Below are positions 15,451 through 24,672 of a stretch of 64,000 nt of DNA, piece by piece; position 1 is the stretch's first letter; the number at the start of each line of letters is the position of its first letter. The stretch is from NCBI RefSeq assembly GCF_017873395.1, contig NZ_JAGGKC010000012.1, positions 43,511 to 107,510 of the forward strand, in the 5' to 3' direction. The DNA is from Youngiibacter multivorans (GTDB lineage: Bacteria > Bacillota > Clostridia > Clostridiales > Clostridiaceae). The notes under the pieces are model-generated. The model worked only from the letters and a program-made list of their open reading frames with translations. It searched no databases and was not told where the DNA came from. The position numbers and the translations under genes were made by a program.

Positions 15451-18021
15451 ATGTATGCATTTAGGGTAAACGGAAAAGAGACAAGTACGGCTCAGGATAT
15501 GGGTCTCATGAAATATCTGAGGGAGGAGCTGGGCCTTACATCGGTCAAGAACGGCTGCAGCGAAGGTGCCTGCGGCACCTGCTCGATACTTCTTGACGGA
15601 AAGCTTACAAAGGCCTGCGTCCTTACTACCGCCAAGGTGGCGGGAAAGAGCGTCGAGACTTTGGAAGGCTTCACTGAAAGGGAAAAGGAAGTATATGCCT
15701 ATGCCTTCGAGAAGGCAGGGGCTGTCCAGTGCGGATTCTGCACACCGGGAATGATAGTAGCTGCCAAAGCTCTCATAGATGTCAATCCCGACCCAACTGA
15801 GGAAGACTGCAGGAAGGGTATAAGAGGAAACATATGCAGATGTACTGGCTACGTCAAGATAGTTGACGCAATGCTGATGTCTGCGAAGATCCTCAGAGAA
15901 GGAACCGCTATAGAAGCAAGTGACAAGTCAGGAGTATACCATAGCGTGCCCCGTGTGGATGCCAGGGCCAAGGCTCTCGGTACAGGAAAGTACGTGGATG
16001 ATTACAAGATTGACGGAATGGTATACGGAAAAGCTCTGAGGACAAAGTTCCCCAGGGCTACAGTGCTTTCTATTGATACGAGCGAAGCCTCTCTCCTTCC
16101 TGGAGTAATTGGCGTCTATACTGCCAAGGACATCCCGGGACACAGATACATCGGCCACCTGGTGAAGGACTGGCCGGCGATGATAGACATCGGAGAGACC
16201 ACAAGGTACATAGGAGATTCTGTGGCCCTTGCGGTTGCCGAAACCGAGGAGATACTTGAAAAGGCGCTTGCACTGATCAAAGTGGAATACGAGGAGCTAA
16301 AGCCAATAACATCACCTGCCGAATCACTGGCAGAGGGTGCACCATTGATCCACGAAAAGGGAAACCAGCTGTCATTCCAGCAGCTTAAGCGCGGTGACGC
16401 TGAAAAGGCCCTGAAGGAATCGGTCCATGTGGTCGACATTACCTTCAACACCCCTGCCACTGACCATGCCTTCCTTGAGCCTGAATGTGCGATAGGCATC
16501 CCGGTTGGAGATGGCCTTGAGGTCATAACCGCGAGCCAGGGAATATACGATGAGCAGAGGGAAGTTGCAGAGGTCTGCGGAATACCAATTGAAAAGGTAA
16601 GGATAAGGAGCGCTTATGTAGGCGGTGGCTTTGGAGGCAAGGAGGACATGGTGGTTCAGCATCATGCGGGACTTCTGGCCTATCTTGTGCAGAAGCCTGT
16701 CAAGGTTAGGTTCTCCAGGGCTGAAAGCCTTGCGATACATCCTAAGAGGCACCCAATGGAGATGCACTTCACAGTGGGCTGTGACGAAAACGGAATACTT
16801 CAGGGAATGAAGGCAAGGATAGTGTCAGATACAGGAGCTTACGCCTCCCTGGGCGGACCTGTTCTGCAGAGGGCATGCACGCACGCTGCAGGACCCTACA
16901 ACTACCATAATGTCGATATCGAAGGCCGTGCGGCATACACCAACAATCCTCCTTCAGGAGCCTTCAGAGGCTTCGGGGTCACCCAGTCCTGCTTCGCAAT
17001 GGAGAGCTGCCTGAACGCTCTTGCAGACAAGGTCGGCATATCCCCATGGGAGATCAGGAGAAGAAACGCCATTAAGCCTGGGGATGAGCTGCCAAACGGC
17101 CAGATAGCAGACGGAGGAACAGGTTTCATTGAAACCCTTGAAGCCGTCAGGGAAGAGTTTGACAGGTACTGGAATGACCCAGCCTTTGCTGTTGGCCTTG
17201 CTTCAGGAATGAAGAACGCAGGATTAGGCGTCGGAGTTCCGGATACCGGAAGGTGCAACATAGCGATCAGGAACGGAAAGGCACATATAAGAAGCAGTGC
17301 AGCCTGCATAGGACAAGGGATAGGAACGATAATGCTCCAGGTACTCTGCGAAACTACCGGATTGACAATGGACCAGGTAGTCGTTGAGAATCCTGACACG
17401 AAATATACCCCTAACTCAGGAACAACCACCGCATCAAGGCAGACTGTATTCACAGGTGAAGCGGTAAGGACTGCAGCCCTCCTTCTCAAGGAGCAGCTGG
17501 ACAAGGGAAAGAGTCTGGCAGAGCTCGAAGGTGAGCTCTTCAAGGGAGAGTACTCCTTCAAGTCAGACCCTATGGGATCTGACAAGCCGAATCCTGTGAG
17601 CCACGTATCCTATGGCTTTGCGACCCAGATGGTAGTCCTCGACAAGGAAGGAAAGCTAGTGAAGGTCATTGCGGCACACGACCTTGGACGTGCGATCAAT
17701 CCGGTTGCGGCAGAAGGTCAGATAGAAGGCGGAGTTGTTATGGGTCTGGGTTATGCCCTTACTGAGGATTTCAAGCTTGAGGCCTCTGTCCCCAAGGTCA
17801 AATACGGGACACTTGGACTGTTCAAGTCAACCCAGGTACCTGAGGTCAGGGCAGTGCTCGTTGAAAAGAACGAAGATTCTTTAGCCTACGGCGCAAAGGG
17901 AATTGGTGAGATAACCACGGTGCCTACGGCACCAGCAGTCCAGAATGCTTATTTTAATCTGGACAAGAACTTCAGGACAAGACTTCCTCTGGAAAACACA
18001 TTTTATAGAAAATCTAAGTAG
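15451..18021 (+). CDS. xdh: Selenium-dependent-type xanthine dehydrogenase, fused Fe-S and molybdenum domains
   Basis: This single 856-aa chain oxidises xanthine or another purine. The N-terminal [2Fe-2S] domain has C36, C41, C44 and C56. The second [2Fe-2S] domain has C94, C97, C129 and C131. The molybdopterin domain (about 165-856) contains GGGFGGKED, PSGAFRGFG, GQGIG and the catalytic Glu820 in GAKGIGE. There is no FAD subunit domain, as in the E. coli XdhD/selenium-dependent group, so electrons must pass to another protein. Labile selenium is inferred from the neighbouring yqeB/yqeC genes; no selenocysteine is encoded. The start is ATG 15451 (AAAAAGGAG 7-8 bases upstream); the in-frame GTG at 15445 is too close to it. 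Confidence 0.94.
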   Translation: MYAFRVNGKETSTAQDMGLMKYLREELGLTSVKNGCSEGACGTCSILLDGKLTKACVLTTAKVAGKSVETLEGFTEREKEVYAYAFEKAGAVQCGFCTPGMIVAAKALIDVNPDPTEEDCRKGIRGNICRCTGYVKIVDAMLMSAKILREGTAIEASDKSGVYHSVPRVDARAKALGTGKYVDDYKIDGMVYGKALRTKFPRATVLSIDTSEASLLPGVIGVYTAKDIPGHRYIGHLVKDWPAMIDIGETTRYIGDSVALAVAETEEILEKALALIKVEYEELKPITSPAESLAEGAPLIHEKGNQLSFQQLKRGDAEKALKESVHVVDITFNTPATDHAFLEPECAIGIPVGDGLEVITASQGIYDEQREVAEVCGIPIEKVRIRSAYVGGGFGGKEDMVVQHHAGLLAYLVQKPVKVRFSRAESLAIHPKRHPMEMHFTVGCDENGILQGMKARIVSDTGAYASLGGPVLQRACTHAAGPYNYHNVDIEGRAAYTNNPPSGAFRGFGVTQSCFAMESCLNALADKVGISPWEIRRRNAIKPGDELPNGQIADGGTGFIETLEAVREEFDRYWNDPAFAVGLASGMKNAGLGVGVPDTGRCNIAIRNGKAHIRSSAACIGQGIGTIMLQVLCETTGLTMDQVVVENPDTKYTPNSGTTTASRQTVFTGEAVRTAALLLKEQLDKGKSLAELEGELFKGEYSFKSDPMGSDKPNPVSHVSYGFATQMVVLDKEGKLVKVIAAHDLGRAINPVAAEGQIEGGVVMGLGYALTEDFKLEASVPKVKYGTLGLFKSTQVPEVRAVLVEKNEDSLAYGAKGIGEITTVPTAPAVQNAYFNLDKNFRTRLPLENTFYRKSK

Positions 18022-18036
18022 AAAGTGATTGTGTGA

Positions 18037-18071
18037 TTTCCTGCAGCTAAAGTCTGCAGGAAATTCATTTT
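18037..18071 (+). terminator. Hairpin between xdh and yqeC
   Basis: TTTCCTGCAG (18037-18046) pairs with CTGCAGGAAA (18054-18063) and is followed by TTCATTTT. It probably attenuates read-through from xdh into the maturation genes, so that enzyme is made in excess of its accessory proteins. Confidence 0.6.
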
Positions 18072-18093
18072 ATCCGGCTTTCAAGGAGCAATT

Positions 18094-18870
18094 ATGGAGC
18101 GTTTTTCAGCGGATCTTGGAACCCTAACAAATGAAGTCATTGCAATAACCGGCACAGGCGGCAAGACAACCCTCATGTTCAGCCTGGCCCGCCAGCTCTC
18201 GAAGGGCAGGAAGGTGCTGGCAACCACCACCACAAAGATAATGCTGCCCTCAAGGAACGAGTATGACAGGCTGTATGTTGATATTGAGGAACTGAAGCGT
18301 GAAGAAGGGAAATTTGAATTTGGACTTGTTGTTGCAGGAGGTCCTGTAAACAGTGACGGAAAGCTGACCTCAATATCAGATGAAGACCTTGGGAAGCTCC
18401 TCCCCTTTTTCGATACTCTGCTTATAGAGGCTGACGGTTCAAGGATGAAGAAGCTTAAGGCCTGGAGGAGTAATGAGCCTGTCGTTCCCTCATTCACTTC
18501 AAAGACTATTGGGATAATTCCCATAACATGCCTCGGTATGAGGATAGATGGTGAGCACATACATAATTTCGATTTGTTCGGGGAGTTTTTAAGTGGTGAA
18601 AAAAGTGTTACGATGGAGGTACTAAAGCGTTTAGTCCTGTCTAGGGACGGACTCTTCAAAAACTCCACCGGTGAAAGGATACTTGTCATCAACCAGGCAG
18701 ACGATCAAAGCCTTCATGAGGCTGCACTGAAGCTGTCAGAGATGATTGAACAGGAAGATACCGGACACCTTATATCCAAGCACTTCATACTGAGTCTGGA
18801 GGCGATAAGCCATGGCGATTACAGCCATTATACTTGCCGCAGGCTATGGCAGGCGGATGAACGGAAATAA
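18094..18870 (+). CDS. yqeC: YqeC, selenium-dependent hydroxylase cofactor protein
   Basis: This 258-aa P-loop protein has Walker A GTGGKTTL at residues 20-27 and a LIEADGSRMKKLKAW segment typical of the YqeC family. YqeC is associated with maturation of selenium-dependent molybdenum hydroxylases, together with YqeB. AAGGAG precedes ATG 18094. Its last 59 bases overlap the next gene in another frame, an unusually long overlap; the C-terminal residues there (HYTCRRLWQADERK) may be non-conserved extension. Biochemical role is not established. Confidence 0.88.
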   Translation: MERFSADLGTLTNEVIAITGTGGKTTLMFSLARQLSKGRKVLATTTTKIMLPSRNEYDRLYVDIEELKREEGKFEFGLVVAGGPVNSDGKLTSISDEDLGKLLPFFDTLLIEADGSRMKKLKAWRSNEPVVPSFTSKTIGIIPITCLGMRIDGEHIHNFDLFGEFLSGEKSVTMEVLKRLVLSRDGLFKNSTGERILVINQADDQSLHEAALKLSEMIEQEDTGHLISKHFILSLEAISHGDYSHYTCRRLWQADERK

Positions 18871-19396
18871 GCTCCACAGACTTGTCCGGGGAAAGGAAAT
18901 GATTGAACGGGTGCTTGAGACGGTAGCTGCACTTCCCGAAGTAGACGCTCTTGTGGTGACAAACGATCGAAAGATCAAAGAAAAGGCGGAGTCACTGGGA
19001 ATAAGGGCAGCTGAAAATAAAGATGCGATAGACGGACAGAGCACATCAGTAATAAGCGGGGTGCTTTCAGCAGATTCCAAGTCATCAGGATATCTCTTCT
19101 TCATGGGAGACCAGCCGTTCATATCACAATCCACAGTGATGAGGATAATTGATGAGGGCATGAATAATCCAGGATGCATCATAATCCCTAAATCAGGAGA
19201 CAGGACAGGAAGCCCTGTTCTATTCCCCTCTGAATTCAAAGATGAGCTGCTAAGTCTTACAGGAGATACAGGAGGGAAAAGCGTATACAGGAAATATCCG
19301 GAAAGTCTAAGGTTCGTTGAGGTAGTGTCAGAATTGGAGCTGCTCGACGCCGACACCCCGGAAGACATAGAAATATTGGAAAGGACAGGTGAATGA
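18812..19396 (+). CDS. mocA: MocA/YgfJ-like molybdenum cofactor nucleotidyltransferase
   Basis: This 194-aa MobA-like NTP transferase starts with the nucleotide-binding signature IILAAGYGRRMNGNK and has the metal-binding FMGDQPF motif. The family attaches CMP (or GMP) to molybdopterin; xanthine dehydrogenases normally use the cytosine dinucleotide cofactor. The start at 18812 is supported by GGAGG upstream, although it lies within yqeC. It stands between yqeC and yqeB, so it serves the adjacent dehydrogenase. Confidence 0.87.
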   Translation: MAITAIILAAGYGRRMNGNKLHRLVRGKEMIERVLETVAALPEVDALVVTNDRKIKEKAESLGIRAAENKDAIDGQSTSVISGVLSADSKSSGYLFFMGDQPFISQSTVMRIIDEGMNNPGCIIIPKSGDRTGSPVLFPSEFKDELLSLTGDTGGKSVYRKYPESLRFVEVVSELELLDADTPEDIEILERTGE

Positions 19397-19397
19397 A

Positions 19398-20207
19398 ATG
19401 AACAACCTGGTAATAGTCAGAGGCGGAGGAGACCTTGCATCCGGAGCCATACTCAAGCTTCACAGAAGCGGCTTCAGGGTCCTTGTACTTGAAAATGATG
19501 ATCCAAGCTGCATCAGGAGAAGCGTATCCTTCGGCGAGGCGGTCCACACCGGATCGGTAACACTCGAAGGCACAACAGCGGTATTTGCAAAGAGCACCGC
19601 CGAAATCGGAGCAATATGGGACAAGGGTCAGGTACCTGTCCTTTCAGACGAGTACGGCTTCATTCTTTCCATACTTAAGCCAATGGCTGTAATCGATGCA
19701 ATAATCGCGAAGAAGAACCTTGGTACCACTAAAAAAATGGCGCCGGTCACCATAGCACTGGGACCTGGCTTTGAAGCCGGGGTTGACGTTGATACTGTAA
19801 TTGAGACTAACCGTGGCCATGACCTCGGAAGGCTCATATTCAAGGGTACTGCCTCGGAAAATACAGGGATACCCGGAATAATCGGCGGAATTGGAATCGA
19901 GAGGGTCATATACAGCAGCAAGGAAGGCAAACTTACACATACTAGGAAAATCGGAGACAGGGTCGCAAAGGGCGAAACCATAGCTGTGATCGATGGAACT
20001 GATGTTGTTGCCTCCATAGACGGAGTGCTCCGCGGCCTGATAAGGGAAGGAATTGTAACTGAAGGCCTGAAGATTGCAGACATCGACCCCAGGGAAGGTT
20101 CTGAAGAATATTGCTTCACCATCTCGGACAAGGCCAATGCACTTGGCGGTGCTGTCCTTGAGGCTCTGCTCATAGGGATGAAGCAGCATGGCTTCATCCT
20201 AGACTAG
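19398..20207 (+). CDS. yqeB: YqeB, selenium-dependent molybdenum hydroxylase system protein
   Basis: YqeB (EF2563 family, 269 aa here) is tied by genome context to selenium-dependent molybdenum hydroxylases. The N-terminal IVRGGGDLASGAIL loop resembles a nucleotide-binding fold. The middle has a GPGFEAGVDVDTVIETNRGHDLGR segment in which one sees the family's conserved glycines and a TNRGH motif. ATG 19398 follows AGGTGA and lies one base after the mocA stop; an in-frame GTG at 19389 is the alternative. Likely acts on the Se or Mo ligand; mechanism unknown. Confidence 0.9.
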   Translation: MNNLVIVRGGGDLASGAILKLHRSGFRVLVLENDDPSCIRRSVSFGEAVHTGSVTLEGTTAVFAKSTAEIGAIWDKGQVPVLSDEYGFILSILKPMAVIDAIIAKKNLGTTKKMAPVTIALGPGFEAGVDVDTVIETNRGHDLGRLIFKGTASENTGIPGIIGGIGIERVIYSSKEGKLTHTRKIGDRVAKGETIAVIDGTDVVASIDGVLRGLIREGIVTEGLKIADIDPREGSEEYCFTISDKANALGGAVLEALLIGMKQHGFILD

Positions 20208-20245
20208 AAATCATACTAAATCATTGACCAGAAAGGAAACAACGA

Positions 20246-21271
20246 ATGAAGCTTATAAGGACTGCAGATGCCGTTGGGCATGTACTTTGCCATGACATCA
20301 CGCAGATAATAGTCGGTGAAACAAAGGCCCCCATATTCAGGAAGGGCCATGTGGTCACTGAAGAGGACATTCCTGTCCTGCTTAGCGTAGGCAAGGAAAA
20401 TCTGTACATTTGGGAAAAGCAGGAAGGCTTCCTGCATGAGAATGATGCCGCTCTTGTCCTTGCGGGACTCTGCGGAAAATCTGGAATGACCTGGTCTCCC
20501 GTGAGGGAAGGGAAGGTCGACATCACAGCTGATTACGACGGCCTGTTCAAGGTTGACGTGGAGCGTCTCTTTGAGGTCAACATGGTCGACGAGATAATGA
20601 TAGCCACAAGGAAGACCAACACCGTCGTCAGAAAGGGCGACAAGCTGGCTGGAACAAGGATAATACCTCTGGTGATAGATGAAAAGAAGCTGGAGGAAGC
20701 AAAAGAATTGGCTGGAGATACTCCCCTCCTTTCAATAATGCCATTTGGCAGTAAGAAGGCCGGAATCGTCACTACAGGCAGCGAGGTATATCATGGCAGG
20801 ATAAAGGATACCTTCGGTCCTGTCATAAGAAAGAAGCTTGCAGAGTTTGATGTTGAGGTCCTGGGCCAGACAATAGTCAATGACGATATTGAAATGATCA
20901 GGGAAGCAGTCTTAAGCTATATTGAAAAAGGCGCAGACATGGTCTTCTGCACCGGAGGCATGAGCGTGGACCCTGACGATGTGACTCCATCAGCTATCCG
21001 AAGTACTGGAGCTGAAGTCGTGACCTATGGCTCACCAGTCCTTCCGGGTGCCATGTTCCTCCTCTCATACTATAACGGCAGCATACCGGTGGTTGGACTT
21101 CCTGGCTGCGTAATGTATGAGAAAAGGTCAATATTCGACCTCATACTTCCGAGGCTCATAGCCGATGACAGGATGGACAAGAGAGATATTGCGAGGCTTG
21201 GACATGGCGGACTCTGCCTTCATTGTGAGGTATGCACCTTCCCTAACTGCGGATTCGGAAGTTCAGGCTGA
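20246..21271 (+). CDS. MoeA/MogA-like molybdopterin-binding protein with Cys-rich tail
   Basis: This 341-aa protein has a MoCF-biosynthesis (molybdopterin-binding) domain at about residues 165-310, with the ITTGSEVY and FCTGGMSVDPDD motifs. The N-terminus is of a type seen in molybdopterin-binding proteins of selenium/xanthine dehydrogenase clusters. The C-terminus carries C324-x2-C-x2-C-x4-C, a possible metal or Fe-S site absent from classical MoeA. It closes the xdh operon and presumably handles molybdenum cofactor for Xdh. It is not a standard MoeA in length. Confidence 0.8.
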   Translation: MKLIRTADAVGHVLCHDITQIIVGETKAPIFRKGHVVTEEDIPVLLSVGKENLYIWEKQEGFLHENDAALVLAGLCGKSGMTWSPVREGKVDITADYDGLFKVDVERLFEVNMVDEIMIATRKTNTVVRKGDKLAGTRIIPLVIDEKKLEEAKELAGDTPLLSIMPFGSKKAGIVTTGSEVYHGRIKDTFGPVIRKKLAEFDVEVLGQTIVNDDIEMIREAVLSYIEKGADMVFCTGGMSVDPDDVTPSAIRSTGAEVVTYGSPVLPGAMFLLSYYNGSIPVVGLPGCVMYEKRSIFDLILPRLIADDRMDKRDIARLGHGGLCLHCEVCTFPNCGFGSSG

Positions 21272-21419
21272 TAAGCAAAGCATTTACGAATTATCATGTC
21301 AGTCGCAAACCCTAAACTTTATTGTCAGTTTTATCAGAATATGGAATTTTTTTTCATATAATCAACTGAACCATGGTACAATTAATGTGCCATACTCAAA
21401 AGATAAAGGAGAGAATTAA

Positions 21420-22622
21420 ATGAAGAATTGTCTAGTAGCACAGTCAGGAGGACCAACCTCCGTGATCAACGCTTCAGCGGTTGGTCTCTATCTTGCAAAC
21501 AAGGAAAATGGCCACTTTGACAAGGTCCTTGCAGGCCTTAACGGCATTGAGGGAGTACTCAGGGAGGACTTTTTCGACATGTCCGAGCTTACAGATGAAG
21601 AGGTTGAGCTTCTTAGAACAACCCCATCAGCCGGCCTAGGCTCCTGCAGATACAAGCTGAAGGACAGCACAGTGAACAAGGAAGAATACGAGAAGCTTTT
21701 TGACATATTCTCGAGACATTCCATCGATTCCTTCTTCTACATTGGAGGCAACGATTCACAGGACACAGTGAAGAAGCTTTCCGCCTATGCAAAGGAGAAC
21801 GGCTTTGATGTAAGGATTAACGGCATACCCAAGACGGTCGACAACGACCTGATGGTAATAGACCATACGCCAGGCTTCGGCTCGGCTGCAAAATACATTG
21901 CTACAAGCGTGCTTGAGAGCTATCTCGATTCACTTGTATACACCAACAACGGAATCTTCATAGTCGAGACCATGGGCCGTGATGCCGGATGGCTTGCAGC
22001 ATCTGCCTGCCTTGCAAGGTACAATGGCAGACAGTGTGCAGACTTCATACTTCTTCCTGAGGTACCGTTCGATGAGGCTGCCTTTGCCGCAAAGGTAAAG
22101 GAAACCTTTGAAAAGAAGAACCATGTGTACATAGTTGCTTCAGAAGGCGTCAAATATCCTAACGGCGACTTCCTTGCTGCAACCAAGGCACAGAGCCATG
22201 ACAGCTTCGGTCACGCTCAGCTTGGCGGAGCAGGAAATGCCATAAAGGCAATAATCGAGGCAAATGGAATAACCAAGAGGATCAAGGTACTTGAATTGTC
22301 AGTCCTTCAGAGATGCGCATTCCATGCAGTTTCCGAGGTTGACCTCGAGGAATCGGGTAAGCTTGGAAAGACCGCCCTTGAGCTTGCAGCTGCAGGCGAG
22401 ACAGGTAAGGTTGCAATACTTGTAAGGGAATCTGACGAGCCGTACAAGGTCAATTTCACCTCCACAGACGCAGCGAACATTGCCAACAAGGTCAAGTACT
22501 TCCCTGCTGAATGGGTCACTCCTGACGGCTTCAACATCAAGGAAGAGGCACTCTCGTATTTCGTACCTCTCGCAGGAAAAATGCCTGAGTACAGGGTAAT
22601 CCACAAATACCATAACATGTAG
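21420..22622 (+). CDS. pfp: Pyrophosphate-dependent 6-phosphofructokinase
   Basis: This 400-aa glycolytic enzyme phosphorylates fructose 6-phosphate using PPi. The donor-site motif is GGNDS (residues 109-113) with Asp rather than the Gly of ATP enzymes, and PKTVDND (137-143) carries the Lys characteristic of PPi-PFKs. ETMGRDAGW is also present. AAAGGAG precedes ATG 21420. It is probably a separate transcription unit from the purine genes, with its own terminator. Confidence 0.94.
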   Translation: MKNCLVAQSGGPTSVINASAVGLYLANKENGHFDKVLAGLNGIEGVLREDFFDMSELTDEEVELLRTTPSAGLGSCRYKLKDSTVNKEEYEKLFDIFSRHSIDSFFYIGGNDSQDTVKKLSAYAKENGFDVRINGIPKTVDNDLMVIDHTPGFGSAAKYIATSVLESYLDSLVYTNNGIFIVETMGRDAGWLAASACLARYNGRQCADFILLPEVPFDEAAFAAKVKETFEKKNHVYIVASEGVKYPNGDFLAATKAQSHDSFGHAQLGGAGNAIKAIIEANGITKRIKVLELSVLQRCAFHAVSEVDLEESGKLGKTALELAAAGETGKVAILVRESDEPYKVNFTSTDAANIANKVKYFPAEWVTPDGFNIKEEALSYFVPLAGKMPEYRVIHKYHNM

Positions 22623-22656
22623 GATCGCAGGCTGGCGTTGCCAGCTTACTGATGAC

Positions 22657-22680
22657 AGGACGGCTTTTGCCGTCCTTTTA
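22657..22680 (+). terminator. Intrinsic terminator after pfp
   Basis: GACGGC and GCCGTC pair around TTTT and are followed by CTTTTA. A second small hairpin (CTGGC-GTT-GCCAG) lies just upstream. Confidence 0.85.
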
Positions 22681-22830
22681 CTTTGCTGAGGACTAAAAAT
22701 CAGGCTTGGATGAAAGTACTCAATTTATCACTATTTCTATATATCACGTTCCCACTTATCGCATAAATAACAAAATTTTAATCGCCCATTAATATAGATT
22801 TGGTATAAGTAAAAGGAGGAGTGATCATAT

Positions 22831-24534
22831 ATGGATTCAGGTAATAACAACAAGGGCGGCTTCACCATCAATTTCGGTCCGGGCACAAGGCGTGGAACCT
22901 CAAAGGGTTTCAAGGAAGCATATGCAGATTTGAAGAGGAAGATCATAATCCGCGACAGCAACCGGAAAGGGAAAAATCCTTTTTTCATTCTGCTTGCAGC
23001 GGTTGCCATAATGTTCGTACTGTTCTTTCTGACTCTGCCTGCGCTAAACTTCATGGCACCAGAATTCTATACGTTTCTTATAACAGGTATTCTGGTATAT
23101 AACGGACTGAATCTTGTTGCCGGAAAAATGCCTATTCTTAAGACCGGAGTCGTTTCAGCGGTTGCAGTAGCACTGCTTATAGTAGTGCCAGCTGTTCTGG
23201 GATTCCTGTCACAGCCGATATTCCGGGCAAAATCATACTCTGCGCTCATACCGGTAACGGATGCAAGCTTTGCCGATACAGTAAAGGAAGTAACCTATGA
23301 CAAGGTCCCTGTTGTAGACAGGGAAGCTGCGGCAATAATCGGGGCAAGGCAGATGGGTTCAGTACAGGAAGTTGTCTCACAGTTTGAGATCAACGACAAT
23401 TACACCCAGATCAACATCAGGAACGTGCCTGTCAGGGTATCTCCGCTTGCTTACTCAGACATCATTAAGTACATCATCAATGCGAAGAACGGTATCCCTT
23501 ACTACGTCAAGGTAGATATGGCTACCCAGGAGGCTGACCTTATAAAGCTGGTCAATCCTCTGAAGTACTCAAAAAGCGACTATCTTATGAGGGATATATA
23601 TAGACATATCAGGTTCAGATACCCCACCAAGATGTTCGGGGAAACCAACTTCGAAGTGGATGATGAAGGCAGAGGCTTCTACATAACCTCAGTCCTTACA
23701 AGGCGCATCGGCTTCTTCGGTGGAACCGACGTAAAAGGTGCAATAGTCACAGATGGAAACACCGGTGAGTCAAACTATTATGAGGTTGATCAGGTCCCGG
23801 CATGGGTAGACAGAGTGTACCCTTCTGACCTCATAATCCAACAGCTTGACTTCAAGGGAAGCTACACTGATGGATTCTTCAATTCAATCATCGGACAGAA
23901 GAACGTTACCCAGACAACTGAAGGGTATAACTATGTACCGCTGAATGATGACATATACCTTTTCACAGGTGTAACTTCAATCAGAAGCGACTCTTCAAAC
24001 CTTGGCTTCTACTTCGTAAACCTAAGGACAAAGGAAGCAAAATTCTTCTCAGTCCCTTCAGCTGATGAGGTTTCGGCCATGAATTCAGCGACAGGGCAGA
24101 TACAGGAGAAGAACTATACGCCGACCTTCCCTGTCCTGCTCAACATTAAGAACCGTCCGACCTACCTCATAGGCCTCAAGGATGCTTCAGGCCTTGCCAA
24201 AATGTTCGCTCTGGTCGATGCTGAAAACTACCAGCAGGTAATCGTAGGCAATACAGTCCAGGAGATCATCAGAGAATCTAACCTGAGAACGGATACTTCG
24301 GGTCAGCCTGGGGCTGATGCAAAGGAGAAGACCATACTTATCGAGGCAATCGAGAGCGTAGTCATTGACGGCAACACGATCTTCTTCATAAGGGCAGCGG
24401 ATGATGACCTGGTATATACGGGAACTGCCAAGGCTTTAGGATCGTCAATAATATTTGCGAAGCCTGGAGATACAATAAATATCTTTGGCAATCCAAGAGA
24501 AAGCCAGTTCGACATCCTTGAGATAAGGCCATAA
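22831..24534 (+). CDS. Conserved membrane protein of unknown function
   Basis: This 567-aa protein starts with a basic cytoplasmic stretch (1-48) and three transmembrane segments at about 50-71, 77-96 and 101-123. A large, probably extracytoplasmic domain of more than 400 residues follows. The soluble domain has alternating beta-rich segments and no catalytic motif that I recognise. AAAGGAGGAG precedes the start. It is monocistronic, ending in a bidirectional terminator. I do not assign a function; a cell-envelope role is inferred only from topology. Confidence 0.8.
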   Translation: MDSGNNNKGGFTINFGPGTRRGTSKGFKEAYADLKRKIIIRDSNRKGKNPFFILLAAVAIMFVLFFLTLPALNFMAPEFYTFLITGILVYNGLNLVAGKMPILKTGVVSAVAVALLIVVPAVLGFLSQPIFRAKSYSALIPVTDASFADTVKEVTYDKVPVVDREAAAIIGARQMGSVQEVVSQFEINDNYTQINIRNVPVRVSPLAYSDIIKYIINAKNGIPYYVKVDMATQEADLIKLVNPLKYSKSDYLMRDIYRHIRFRYPTKMFGETNFEVDDEGRGFYITSVLTRRIGFFGGTDVKGAIVTDGNTGESNYYEVDQVPAWVDRVYPSDLIIQQLDFKGSYTDGFFNSIIGQKNVTQTTEGYNYVPLNDDIYLFTGVTSIRSDSSNLGFYFVNLRTKEAKFFSVPSADEVSAMNSATGQIQEKNYTPTFPVLLNIKNRPTYLIGLKDASGLAKMFALVDAENYQQVIVGNTVQEIIRESNLRTDTSGQPGADAKEKTILIEAIESVVIDGNTIFFIRAADDDLVYTGTAKALGSSIIFAKPGDTINIFGNPRESQFDILEIRP

Positions 24535-24582
24535 TCTATCTAGAAAGTTAGATTGTCCAAGAATCAAAATATAGCACAAAAA

Positions 24583-24609
24583 GGAAGCCCCTGATTTCAG
24601 TGGCTTCCT
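24583..24609. terminator. Bidirectional terminator
   Basis: GGAAGCC (24583-24589) pairs with GGCTTCC (24602-24608), extended by CTGA/TCAG, with T-rich flanks on both sides. It serves the membrane-protein gene and the convergent ATP-grasp gene. Confidence 0.8.
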
Positions 24610-24672
24610 TCCATTTGCATACAAATTGGTTTTGAAAACATGACAAGCTCAGTTCAGTTTTTAAAGGGTATT

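Noticed and set aside
15492..15674. Small antisense frames inside xdh
   Set aside because: Many such frames occur throughout and follow the GC-biased codon pattern of the real gene; none has independent support.
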